Numbered from the stretch's first letter, positions 1 to 9,101 are shown. The stretch is DNA of 23,780 nucleotides from Verrucomicrobia bacterium UBA7008 (GCA_002449695.1 DJXI01000007.1:1-23780), one strand, 5' to 3'. A program made the numbers and translations. Notes: generated by a model from the sequence alone, not told the origin.

Positions 1-14
1 CCCCCCCCCCCCCC
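1..14. repeat. Poly-C homopolymer tract (14 C)
   Basis: Fourteen consecutive C bases open the window. They lie 81 bases before the first likely start codon (96). A homopolymer of this length could be a slippage-prone tract or an artefact of a contig edge. The sequence alone cannot separate the two. Confidence 0.6.
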
Positions 15-95
15 ATTTGCAGGCTGCTTGCGCTTAAACGCGCTTATTTGTCAGCTTGTAGGCGGTCATTTCGCAGTTTTCTAGGAAAGGCCGCG

Positions 96-314
96 ATGTG
101 GAAGACCGCCATAGTTTGCATCACATTGTTGACTGCGCAGAACCTTTGCGCGGCGGAGACGAACGGCGGTTCTATGGTGTTCTTTGGCGAGATTCTGCTC
201 ACAATCGCGGCGGCGGTCGGGCTGGCTGTCGCCGTCGCTTATGTCGCCGGCTGCTTCGGAAATGAAGTAGAAGAAGAAGTCGAGACCGAAGAAGACGAAT
301 CCATTTCACGTTAA
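96..314 (+). CDS. Small exported or membrane protein with acidic tail
   Basis: A 72-residue protein of no family I recognise. The start at ATG 96 is chosen over an in-frame TTG at 48 because AGGAAAGG (83-90) lies five bases upstream and because residues 1-20 then form a signal peptide (MWKTAIVCITLLTAQNLCAA, cleavage probably after the AA). A second hydrophobic segment, about residues 31-51, ends in Gly/Cys (AGCFGN). The last 16 residues are almost all Glu/Asp (EVEEEVETEEDE). The expected topology is one transmembrane helix with a charged tail; which side the tail faces cannot be told. The stop is 15 bases before the giant gene, so the two are probably co-transcribed. A role in its export or anchoring is only a guess from position. 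Confidence 0.6.
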   Translation: MWKTAIVCITLLTAQNLCAAETNGGSMVFFGEILLTIAAAVGLAVAVAYVAGCFGNEVEEEVETEEDESISR

Positions 315-329
315 CAACGGAGAAAAACA

Positions 330-3300
330 ATGAAACTGAAAGACATGATTGGTTCCATGGCGTCGAAGTTCGCCGCTTTGGTATTGACGTTCGGCCTCGC
401 CGGCGGCGCATCCGCCTCACCCGTCGCACAGATTGGTGCTACGGGGTATACAACGCTTCAGGGTGCTATTGATGCCGCGGCGGCGTCCGGCGATACGATT
501 GTTCTGCTTGATGACATTGTGTTTGATCCCATCGTTAATCCGTCCACTAAGAAGGCGGCGGTCAAATTCCCGTCCGGCAAGTCCATCACGCTCGATTTGG
601 CGGGCCACTCAATTTCGGCTGATCTTGTTACGGATGTCAGTCATCGCGGCAACGCACATGTAGTTTGGGTCGCGGGTAATCTGACAATTGAAGACAGCAG
701 CGCGAGTGGAACAGGTGAGATTGCCAACTCTTACGGTGAGAGCTATGGTTGTACAAAGGCCGTATATGTCGAAACAGGTGCATCTTTGACTATGAATGGC
801 GGAACTGTTACGGCGACATCGGCCACGGGCATGCAGGTGTGGGGCAATCTGACGCTGAAATCAGGCGCGAAAGTTCAGGCAATCTCCACGGCAAACAAAG
901 GAAACTATCCGAACGGAACCATAGCAATCGAGGTTCGTTCACCCTCCGTCGTCAACATAGAGGGCGCAACAATATCAAGTGCTTTCCAGTATGTAATTTA
1001 TGGTGTTGGCGGTAGCGTTAACATAAAGTCTGGATTTGTGAGTGCCAATCCTTCGTATGGCCTCTTCGGGGGAGGCGGAATATCTGTGACCGGTGGATTA
1101 TTCAACCTTGACCCAACATCCGCCTGCGCCAATGGATATATCGCGATACCGAATTCGGATGCATCCACAGCTTCCGACTATCCTTTTGCGATTATGAGAG
1201 CGTCTGCCGTTGTCATGAAGATTGGCTCGGCGTATTCCACTTATGATACCATCGCGGAAGCACTTGCCAGCGCTGGTTCGGAATATGCGTCCATCTACCT
1301 CTATGATGATGTTGAGGAGAATGTTTCGGTGTCCGCAGCGAACAATGTTGCTTTCTATGGCGACTCGCACAAACTGACTGGCACGATTTCCGTCGCGGAA
1401 GGCGGCTCGTTCTTGATTGAGAGCGGACTGTTCACGGCAGATCCAGCGGAATATCTTGGCTTTGGTCTTACGCAAGAGCTGTCGGACGGTGCCTACACGG
1501 TCGTTGCGAAGTCGTTGACTGCGGATGCTGGTGGCTTGTACCACATCACCTCTCTTGATGATTTCGTCACGTTCCGCAGGATGGTGAACGCAGGAAACAA
1601 TTTCTTGGGCAAGACGGTAAAGCTTGACACCGATATTAACTTGTCCACCGTGGTCAACTGGGTTCCGATCGGTAAGTCCGGGAAGGCTTTTTCTGGAACT
1701 TTTGAAGGTCAGAATCATGTGATAAGCAACTTGACGATAGATGATGCGAGTCTTGACAACGCTGGTATTTTTGGCTACGTGTACAACGGTGCAATCAAGA
1801 GCCTGACGGTAGAGAATGCCAGTATTGTGTCTGATGACAATGTGGGAGTCGTCAGCGGCTACACCGAAGGCACGACGCTGAGCGGGGTAACCGTTTGCGG
1901 GGCGGTTTCAATTGCAGCAGGTAGTTATGCTGGTGGCGTAGTTGGCGAAGCGTATACTGGTACGCTCACGAATTGTTGCGTAAGGGGTGCTATTACAATT
2001 ACGGCGAGCACTGGCGATGCGGGTGGTATCAGCAGTTGGAGTTATGCGAAAATCGTGGATTGTTCCGTATATGGCGAAGGAGCATCCGCAATCTCTGGAG
2101 GGCAGTTCACTGGCGGAATTATTGGTTACAGGGGAGAGGGAAGTACCCCAGTGTTGGATTGCGTAGTTTCCAACTTGTCGATAACCGCATATTCGTGCGG
2201 TGTGGGAGGAATCGTCGGAGCCCTTCATTACAATGATGCCATAGTGCATTGTACGGTAAGTGGTGTTGATGTTATTGGTGGTGGACCGATATATCCAAGC
2301 ACCGTTGGCGTGGTGGCTGGTGCCGTCCTTAGCGTTAATAACGAAGATCATTATATCTATGGTTGCACGATTGTGGACAGTACAGCTACAACCAATGGTG
2401 TGCAGACTTTGGCCCTCAACGGCGATAAGAGCTGGAGTTCGGCTGGTAGTGGTCTAGCCGTTGTCTACTACAATTCTGACAATACATCGACTGTGAATGA
2501 CAATACGGTTCAGTTGACGAGCGGCACATACGAAGTCAATCCTGAAGCGGCTCTTCCGGGTATGACGTCTGCTTCTGTGGCATACGCTGCAAAGAACTAT
2601 GTCGCAGATGGCTATGTGGCGACGGATAACGGTGATGGCACATGGACGGTGGCAATACCGCCTGTCGCGCAGATCGGCGATGTCGGGTACAAGACCTTCG
2701 CCGCGGCGATTGATGCGGCGGAGACGTATGCTGCGGCACACAACGGTGTCTATCCGACCATCACGGTTCTCAACGGCGCGACGGAGCAGGAGAATACGAG
2801 GTGGAGTATTGTTGACGGCTATCTCGTGAGGAATTACTTCTACCAGGACGCCTCCGACGCGAACCTTTGGCACATCGAGAACCTCGAAGGCCTCAAGGCT
2901 TTCCGCGACAGCATCAACAAAGATAAGGTTAGTTACGCCAATAAGACTATAAAGATTGATGCCAATATCGATTTGACGAACGATGGGTACTGGGAATCGA
3001 TAAAGGCCTACCCGGGTTCATATCTATCTGGTGCGACAATCGATGGAGACGGTCACACGATTACTGGTATGGCTATTGTCACGCCAGACCCAGATACAGG
3101 GTATTCCTATGGCGGCGGCTTCATAGACAAGACGGCTGGCGCATTGACCGTAACAAATCTTAAGTTCATCAATGCTACCGTTACTGCACCTAGTGGTTCA
3201 CAGGTCGGTGTTGTGGTTGGCATGACATACGGCAACGTAACGCTTAACAATGTAGATCTTGAAAATTGCACCGTCACCGGCGTCACTAAAACTGGTGCGT

Positions 3301-6300
3301 TTGTGGGTCAGAATGATGGTGGTACTGTGGCGTTGACGAATTGCGATGTCGTCAATACCCAGGTTAACGCCAATTACTCGTCCGCACTTATGATAGGGTT
3401 GCTGAATACCAATAGCAACGGTTCTCAGTTCACCAACTGCACAGCCGATGGCAATTCTAGGTTTGTTTGGGTGGCTGACGCGACCAATGGTTTTGAAACC
3501 AAGGGTGATGTCGTGATAAACGGCAGGACTTATTCGGTGTCGGGTAATAGTTTGTGGCTCACAGATCCTGGTACAGACTGCTGGTCCGAGCAGAGGATTG
3601 GCAATGCGACCTATACTTATGATGGTGTGTCTTATTCGTTGATGGGTTCTGTCTTCTATCCCAACTATGTTGCGCAGATCGGCGCTAACAAGTACGAGAC
3701 GCTTGAGGCGGCGTATGATGCGGCGACGGCTGGCGACACTATTACACTCCTTGCGGACATTACGTATGGAGCGGATAGGTCGGTGCCGGTATGGACCAAG
3801 CCTGTCAACATTAACCTGGGCGGCCACACGCTTACGACCAACAGCGAAGTAAACAAGGATGCAAGCAATGGCGGCTACACCACGGCGGCGATCTGCTTCT
3901 CGATTCCTGCTGCAAGTGCGGGCAGTGTCACGATCAGCAACGGCAAGATCGTGACTGCATACGGTGCTGGCGTCTACGCGGACGATCCCGGATTGACGCT
4001 GACGCTGTCGGATCTGACCATTGAAGCGGCTAAGACCGGAACACAGGCTACTGCCGAGTATTCCGCTGCAGTTCGTGTCACTTCTGGCGCAAAAGTCATC
4101 ATTGAAAGCGGGTCCTACTCCGGTGCCTATGCGGTTGCCGCATCCAACTCCGGCGCCGATTTCGAAATCAACGGCGGCACGTTTACCGGTGACATATTCT
4201 TCAGCAACTATACAACCAGCGGGAAGACGAAATCGGTCACGATCACCGGTGGCACGTTTAATGGCGGCTTCGTGAATCCGGACAAGGGAACTCTGGCCGT
4301 CTCCGGCGGTACGTTCCCCAATCCTGTTCCGGAAGAATACTGCGCAACGGGCTACATCCCGACGGCACAGGATCCCAACACAGGCTTCTATACGGTGAAG
4401 CAGGGCACCTACGTCGCGCAGATTGGCACGACGAAGTACGAGACGCTCGCCGAGGCCATCGCGGCGGTTCCGACGGATGGAACGCAGACGACGATCACGA
4501 TGATTGCAGACGTGTCTGATGCGGTCGGCATAAGTGTCGCCTCCGGCAAGAATTTCATTGTGGACTTTGACGGCCATACCTACACGGTAAACAAGCCGGG
4601 CGCCGGTTCCAGCGGCACCGAGACCAGTGCCTTCCAGCTGCTCAAGGACAGCACGATCACCTTCAAGAACGGCACGATAAATATTGCTGCCGAGAACCTG
4701 ACGCCGGCGGTTTCGCCTGCGAAGAACATCAAGCGGATTATCCAGAACTATGCAAATCTGACGCTGGATAACATGGTGATCAATGCGGCGAATCAGTACG
4801 GCGGCGAGGCGTATGCGCTGAGCTTCAACAACGGCTCTTCCTCGTTGATCAACGGTACAAAGGTGATTACCACGAGCAGCGATACTGTAGCTTTTGATGT
4901 GTATGACTACAGCAGCGGCGGCTATGCGAGCGGTTCGCAGCTTACCATAGGGGAAGGCGTGGTGATCAACGGCAAGGTTGTGTTCGACAACAGCGGCAAC
5001 GTTGCAGGCAATACTGCCCTTACAGTCACCGGCGGCACAATCGGCCAGGTGGTCGCAGCTAATGGAAGCGCAACCGACGACCATCAGATCAAAATCTCCG
5101 GCGGCTCCTTCGGCGCTGCCGTGCCGGAAGAATACTGCGCGAATGGTTTCATACCGAAGGACAATGGCGACGGCACATACGGTGTCAAGCAGGGCACTTA
5201 CGTCGCGCAGATCGTTAAAACAGGCGTGAAGTACGAGACGCTTGCCGAGGCCATCGCGGCGGTTCCGGCGGATGGGACGCCGACAACGATTATGATGATC
5301 GCCGATGAGACGATTAAAGGTAACACCGGTGTCACTATCGCCGCAGGGCAGAATGTGGCTTTTGATCTGAATGGACATTCGATCGAACTCGCCGTGACCG
5401 CCGCGACGGCGACAGCGAATCTTGTCACGAACAACGGTGCGCTGACCATTAATGATTCCAGCGAGGGTGGTGCCCTCTTCATGAATGCGGAGGGAATGGG
5501 CGCCATCAATAATTCCAAGTGTGTCATCCAGAACAACGGGCGTGTGACCGTGAACGGCGGCACGATTTCTGCCAGATCGACGGATGCTAACGGCAAGGCG
5601 TACGGAGCGGCTATTGCGATCTCGTGCCAAAGACCAAGTGCTGATGTGTTCATCACAATCAACGGCGGAACATTGGTGGCCGAAGGCGGGGCTACCACTG
5701 GAAATATTGTCACAAGTTCTGCTGTTTACATGATGTTGAACAGCGATAGTATAGCCACGACATTCACAATGACGGACGGGACTCTGGTTGCCAGCGGGAC
5801 GGAGTGGTGTTCGGCCATGCATATATATTTAATCAACAATAATTCCATTCGGTCGTCCGTCAACATTTCCGGCGGTGAACTGCAAGGCGTCAAAGAGGCA
5901 CTTTATGTTCACGGCGGGCCGACGCTTGACTACCAGAATGTCAGCACCACAATCTCCGGTGGCACGTTCAGGGGTTACAGCGAGTCCAGCCAGACGACTG
6001 AATTCGCGCTGAATGTCCGAGCGGGTTCGTTGACGGTCACAGGCGGCACTTTCAACTACGGTTCGTATCTGGGTGCGCATGAGATTGATATTTCCGGAGG
6101 CAACTTCACCGAGGATGTCATTCTAAACAGAACTGGCGGTACGGCAGATGCTAGCATCTCCGGAGGCACGTTCGGTGGTGAAATCGTCGTTGGAAACGAA
6201 GTCATAGACGAGTCCCAGAACCTCTACGCTGGCGGAAAATTTGTTTCTGGCGGCAATTTCGCCACGCAAGTCCCTGTCGACTTGTGTTCCGACGGCTATC

Positions 6301-7745
6301 TCTGCACGACTGCGCCTATGGCGAATGGGTACTACCAGGTCGTTCCGGCGGCTACGGTGACGTTCTCGAAGGGCGAAGAGGCCGACGTAACCGACTTTGT
6401 GTGCGAGTCCATGACGTACCCATCCGGCAATCCCGCCGAAATCGCGCTTCCGCAGCCGACGTACACTTCGACGGTCAAGACCTTCGCGGGCTGGAAGGTC
6501 AACGGCGAGGGCGACGCGGTTTCCGCGCTTCCCGCAGGAACGGAAGGTGACATTGCCTTCACCGCGACATGGGTTGGTGCGCAGAAGGTGACAATTACCG
6601 AATCTGCGAAAACCGCAGAAATCACCGTGACGGATGAGTGGATTCAGCGGAATGTCACCATTGAACCTGGCGCATCGGATGAGGCGAAGAAGACGGCTAT
6701 TGAGGAAGTTCTCAATACCACCGCCGACAACGGGCTCAAGGCGTGGGAGAACTACGTGCTGGGTCAGTCGCCGACAGCGAAGCTTTCGGCGGATGCTGGG
6801 CAGGGGGCGATCTCGGCGATGCCGGTGACGAGTTCCGCGCAGACTCCGACGGTCGATACCGGCTTCAAGGTCCAGTACCGTCTTGATAAGGTGACTGCCG
6901 CGGGTAAGACAGAGACCGCAGGCACGGCACAGGATTCGGATGTCATCCCGCTCGACCTCACCGAGATGGAGGGCTCTGTCGCCTACTACAAGACAACGGC
7001 AATCATCACATCCACGGACGAAAATTCCGACGTTTCCGTTGAAGTGCCGGCCGACAACACCATCGGCGTGCTGAAGGTCGCGTCCGCGCCGAAGACGGCG
7101 ATGATCGCCGTGCCGTGGGCGGCTCTTGACGGTGACGGCGACATTTCCGCCGCGAACCTCGTGCGTACGGCGAACCTCACGGAGGGCGACGAGCTGCACT
7201 ACTACAAGAACGGCAAGTTCCAGTCCTGGACGCTCGCGGCGGACGGCACGTGGCAGTCGACAAAGAACGTTTCCGACAGCGGCACGACGGATGGCGATGC
7301 GGCTTCTGGCGCTAAGATTCCGCGCGGATCGGCTGTCTGGCTGAAGCGCCAAGATGCCTCGAAGCCTGTTTATCTTGTGGGCGAGGTCGGCACAGGCACC
7401 GCGAAGACGGCACTTGAAGGAGGCGCTGAAAACGCCCCCGCCTGGAACATGGTCGCGTCGCCGTCGGTTGAAGGACTGGACATCAGCGAAAAGTTCAGCA
7501 GCCCCAACGTGAATGACCGAATCGTCGTGCCGACGGACGGCGCGCCGAAGAACTACACATACAAGGACGGCAAGTGGGGGTATACGTCAACGATTGTCTA
7601 TGAGGATGGCATTGAGACGGTGTTCAAGACCGACGATACCGCCGTTCAACCGGGTACGGGCTTCTGGTACCTCAACTCGGGTGACGCCAAAGATGTCGAC
7701 TGGACATCCGGCGAAGAGGGCGGCGACAAGGAGGAAGACGACTGA
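330..7745 (+). CDS. Giant secreted beta-helix-like repeat protein (2471 aa)
   Basis: A predicted exported surface or extracellular protein. The start has GGAG (319-322) seven bases upstream. Residues 1-29 are a signal peptide ending ASA. The body is a chain of modules headed by VAQIG..Y.TL..AI.AA, with headers near residues 32, 779, 1114, 1362 and 1625 and a degenerate one near 295. Modules close with a signature such as EEYCA.GYIP..NGDGTY.VKQG. Within modules, 'SGGTF'-type turns recur every few tens of residues, as in right-handed beta-helix or pectate-lyase-like folds. GLUG-like repeats lie near residues 478-700 and 959-1040. Residues 2008-2085 resemble an InlB/Listeria-Bacteroides repeat (KTFAGWKVNG...FTATW). 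The C-terminus has a duplicated domain (about 2254-2330 and 2368-2455) and an acidic tail (GGDKEEDD). No autotransporter barrel, LPXTG or PEP-CTERM signal is visible. Adhesion or glycan binding is plausible but unproven. Confidence 0.9.
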   Translation: MKLKDMIGSMASKFAALVLTFGLAGGASASPVAQIGATGYTTLQGAIDAAAASGDTIVLLDDIVFDPIVNPSTKKAAVKFPSGKSITLDLAGHSISADLVTDVSHRGNAHVVWVAGNLTIEDSSASGTGEIANSYGESYGCTKAVYVETGASLTMNGGTVTATSATGMQVWGNLTLKSGAKVQAISTANKGNYPNGTIAIEVRSPSVVNIEGATISSAFQYVIYGVGGSVNIKSGFVSANPSYGLFGGGGISVTGGLFNLDPTSACANGYIAIPNSDASTASDYPFAIMRASAVVMKIGSAYSTYDTIAEALASAGSEYASIYLYDDVEENVSVSAANNVAFYGDSHKLTGTISVAEGGSFLIESGLFTADPAEYLGFGLTQELSDGAYTVVAKSLTADAGGLYHITSLDDFVTFRRMVNAGNNFLGKTVKLDTDINLSTVVNWVPIGKSGKAFSGTFEGQNHVISNLTIDDASLDNAGIFGYVYNGAIKSLTVENASIVSDDNVGVVSGYTEGTTLSGVTVCGAVSIAAGSYAGGVVGEAYTGTLTNCCVRGAITITASTGDAGGISSWSYAKIVDCSVYGEGASAISGGQFTGGIIGYRGEGSTPVLDCVVSNLSITAYSCGVGGIVGALHYNDAIVHCTVSGVDVIGGGPIYPSTVGVVAGAVLSVNNEDHYIYGCTIVDSTATTNGVQTLALNGDKSWSSAGSGLAVVYYNSDNTSTVNDNTVQLTSGTYEVNPEAALPGMTSASVAYAAKNYVADGYVATDNGDGTWTVAIPPVAQIGDVGYKTFAAAIDAAETYAAAHNGVYPTITVLNGATEQENTRWSIVDGYLVRNYFYQDASDANLWHIENLEGLKAFRDSINKDKVSYANKTIKIDANIDLTNDGYWESIKAYPGSYLSGATIDGDGHTITGMAIVTPDPDTGYSYGGGFIDKTAGALTVTNLKFINATVTAPSGSQVGVVVGMTYGNVTLNNVDLENCTVTGVTKTGAFVGQNDGGTVALTNCDVVNTQVNANYSSALMIGLLNTNSNGSQFTNCTADGNSRFVWVADATNGFETKGDVVINGRTYSVSGNSLWLTDPGTDCWSEQRIGNATYTYDGVSYSLMGSVFYPNYVAQIGANKYETLEAAYDAATAGDTITLLADITYGADRSVPVWTKPVNINLGGHTLTTNSEVNKDASNGGYTTAAICFSIPAASAGSVTISNGKIVTAYGAGVYADDPGLTLTLSDLTIEAAKTGTQATAEYSAAVRVTSGAKVIIESGSYSGAYAVAASNSGADFEINGGTFTGDIFFSNYTTSGKTKSVTITGGTFNGGFVNPDKGTLAVSGGTFPNPVPEEYCATGYIPTAQDPNTGFYTVKQGTYVAQIGTTKYETLAEAIAAVPTDGTQTTITMIADVSDAVGISVASGKNFIVDFDGHTYTVNKPGAGSSGTETSAFQLLKDSTITFKNGTINIAAENLTPAVSPAKNIKRIIQNYANLTLDNMVINAANQYGGEAYALSFNNGSSSLINGTKVITTSSDTVAFDVYDYSSGGYASGSQLTIGEGVVINGKVVFDNSGNVAGNTALTVTGGTIGQVVAANGSATDDHQIKISGGSFGAAVPEEYCANGFIPKDNGDGTYGVKQGTYVAQIVKTGVKYETLAEAIAAVPADGTPTTIMMIADETIKGNTGVTIAAGQNVAFDLNGHSIELAVTAATATANLVTNNGALTINDSSEGGALFMNAEGMGAINNSKCVIQNNGRVTVNGGTISARSTDANGKAYGAAIAISCQRPSADVFITINGGTLVAEGGATTGNIVTSSAVYMMLNSDSIATTFTMTDGTLVASGTEWCSAMHIYLINNNSIRSSVNISGGELQGVKEALYVHGGPTLDYQNVSTTISGGTFRGYSESSQTTEFALNVRAGSLTVTGGTFNYGSYLGAHEIDISGGNFTEDVILNRTGGTADASISGGTFGGEIVVGNEVIDESQNLYAGGKFVSGGNFATQVPVDLCSDGYLCTTAPMANGYYQVVPAATVTFSKGEEADVTDFVCESMTYPSGNPAEIALPQPTYTSTVKTFAGWKVNGEGDAVSALPAGTEGDIAFTATWVGAQKVTITESAKTAEITVTDEWIQRNVTIEPGASDEAKKTAIEEVLNTTADNGLKAWENYVLGQSPTAKLSADAGQGAISAMPVTSSAQTPTVDTGFKVQYRLDKVTAAGKTETAGTAQDSDVIPLDLTEMEGSVAYYKTTAIITSTDENSDVSVEVPADNTIGVLKVASAPKTAMIAVPWAALDGDGDISAANLVRTANLTEGDELHYYKNGKFQSWTLAADGTWQSTKNVSDSGTTDGDAASGAKIPRGSAVWLKRQDASKPVYLVGEVGTGTAKTALEGGAENAPAWNMVASPSVEGLDISEKFSSPNVNDRIVVPTDGAPKNYTYKDGKWGYTSTIVYEDGIETVFKTDDTAVQPGTGFWYLNSGDAKDVDWTSGEEGGDKEEDD

Positions 7746-7775
7746 GGCAGTCGCAACACAGGAAAAACTCTTAAA

Positions 7776-7780
7776 AAGGA
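7776..7780 (+). promoter_or_regulatory. Ribosome binding site that decides the PEP-CTERM start
   Basis: AAGGA lies 8 bases before ATG 7789 but only 2 bases before the in-frame ATG 7783. The spacing therefore favours 7789 (MNILK) over 7783 (MTMNILK). Confidence 0.6.
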
Positions 7781-7788
7781 ACATGACA

Positions 7789-8316
7789 ATGAACATTCTC
7801 AAGACAGTTTCCGCAGTGGCTTTGACGCTCATGGTTGCGTCCGCTTCGGCCGACCTCCTGTACTGGCAGGTCGGCGGTGCGTTCGGCAATGAGCTGAGCG
7901 GCGACAAATATAATGAGACCATCAACTTTGCCTACGCCACTGTCAAAGCGGACGGCAGTTTGCTGTACAACTACACATCCGAGGGCGCAACCGCGTACTG
8001 GAAGTTGTATGCGACAGGTTACAAGAAGACGGACGCTTTGAATAATACAACGAGTGAGCCGGCCTATTTTGGCTCGTTCAACTCGGGCTCCGTTTCGTCG
8101 TTCCTCGTCGAGCTGTGGGATGGCAGCGACAATCGCGTCGGCTGGCAGTCGTACAGCGCGAGCGCGCTGGCGAACAACATCTGGAAGAGCGACACGCCTG
8201 CCGCCAGCGGCGGTACGCCGCTGACGGTCACGGGCGTCGTCCCCGAGCCGACGAGCGGGCTTCTGCTGCTGCTCGGCATGGCCGGTCTCGCCCTCCGTCG
8301 CAAGAGGAGGGCGTAA
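7789..8316 (+). CDS. PEP-CTERM sorting-domain protein
   Basis: A 175-residue exported protein with a signal peptide (MNILKTVSAVALTLMVASASA) and a C-terminal PEP-CTERM tag at residues 151-175: VPEPTSG, a leucine-rich membrane segment, then the basic end RRKRRA. In this family the tag is recognised by an exosortase (EpsH/XrtA type), which processes the protein during export to the surface or exopolysaccharide matrix. No exosortase gene is in this window. The middle (residues 22-150) is Tyr-, Ser- and Gly-rich (YWQVGGAFGNE, FLVELWDGSDNRVGWQ) and belongs to no domain I can name. The gene follows the giant repeat protein by 43 bases with no clear terminator between, so co-expression is likely. Confidence 0.85.
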   Translation: MNILKTVSAVALTLMVASASADLLYWQVGGAFGNELSGDKYNETINFAYATVKADGSLLYNYTSEGATAYWKLYATGYKKTDALNNTTSEPAYFGSFNSGSVSSFLVELWDGSDNRVGWQSYSASALANNIWKSDTPAASGGTPLTVTGVVPEPTSGLLLLLGMAGLALRRKRRA

Positions 8317-8319
8317 AGG

Positions 8320-8343
8320 CTCTGCGTCCTCTGCGCCTCTGCG
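8320..8343. repeat. Triplicated CTCTGCG element (AEAQRTQ-type dispersed repeat)
   Basis: CTCTGCG occurs three times, at 8320-8326, 8329-8335 and 8337-8343, directly after the PEP-CTERM stop codon. On the minus strand the stretch would read NAEAQRTQS. I recall peptides of this kind from spurious ORFs in many unrelated bacterial genomes, where they mark a dispersed intergenic repeat. That recollection is general knowledge and has not been searched. Confidence 0.6.
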
Positions 8344-8378
8344 TTAAAAATCTCAAAACGAACGAAAGGAACATTGAC

Positions 8379-9101
8379 ATGAACAAGCTTCTGACAGCTG
8401 CCTGCGCCCTCGCGCTCTCCCTCGCGGCATTCGCCGCGCAGAACGACGCGCTCGTCACCTTCTCGACGAAGGGCCCCGACCGGTACGCGGACGGCACGAC
8501 TGTCCTCGACGGCGAGTGCTACGCGCTGTGCTGGTCGCCGGATTTCGCGAACTTCGCGATCAGGGCCGACGGCACGGCGGAGGGCGGCGCGGTCGTCCTC
8601 AAGGCGCCGGTCGCGAAGGGCGGCCGCTGCCCGACGGTGACGTTCCAGGTGTCGGCCGACTCGGTCGCGTCGCGGTACGCGGGCGGCTCGTGGGCGGTCT
8701 ATCTCCTCGACACGCGCCGCTTCGCGGCCGACGGCACGGCCACGGTCGCGGGCGCGTCGGCGAAGGCCGTCAACACGACGGGCCTTGTCGCGGCGGCGTC
8801 GGTCGGGTCGGGCTCGCTCGGCTCGGTCGTGGCGGGCGCGGGCGCGACGTCGGAGCTGGCCGCCGGCGTGGAGGTGCCGCAGCCGCAGATCACGGGCATC
8901 CGGATCGTGGACGGCAACGTGTACGTCTCGGTGAAGGGGACGGTGCCGTTCCTGTCGTACGGTCTCACCGAGGGCGCGACGCCCGACGCGGTGACGGAGG
9001 CGGTCGGCGAGGCGGCGCCCGGCAGGGTGTCGGCCGAGGACGAGGTGATCCTCGTCGCGCCGGCGAAGGACGGCGGCGCGTTCTTCAAGGTCGGGCGGTA
9101 A
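8379..9101 (+). CDS. Exported protein of unknown family (240 aa)
   Basis: The start at ATG 8379 has GAAAGGA (8364-8370) eight bases upstream; a longer in-frame ORF reaching back to 8115 lacks this support and overlaps the PEP-CTERM gene. Residues 1-20 form a signal peptide (MNKLLTAACALALSLAAFAA). The mature part begins NDALVTFSTKGPDRYADGTT and appears to be one all-beta domain (to about residue 140). A Gly/Ala/Ser-rich linker (ASVGSGSLGSVVAGAGATSE) follows, and then a small C-terminal domain (ITGIRIVDGNVYVSVKGT to FFKVGR). There is no PEP-CTERM, lipobox or other anchor, so it is probably released or periplasmic. Function unknown. Its position suggests it belongs to the upstream secreted-protein locus. 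Composition is much more GC-rich than the giant gene. Confidence 0.75.
   Translation: MNKLLTAACALALSLAAFAAQNDALVTFSTKGPDRYADGTTVLDGECYALCWSPDFANFAIRADGTAEGGAVVLKAPVAKGGRCPTVTFQVSADSVASRYAGGSWAVYLLDTRRFAADGTATVAGASAKAVNTTGLVAAASVGSGSLGSVVAGAGATSELAAGVEVPQPQITGIRIVDGNVYVSVKGTVPFLSYGLTEGATPDAVTEAVGEAAPGRVSAEDEVILVAPAKDGGAFFKVGR

Noticed and set aside
3198..5822. An 874-codon open frame on the minus strand inside the giant gene
   Set aside because: It lies wholly antisense to a coherent repeat protein and its translation (Arg/His/Ile-rich, no motif) looks like a shadow frame.
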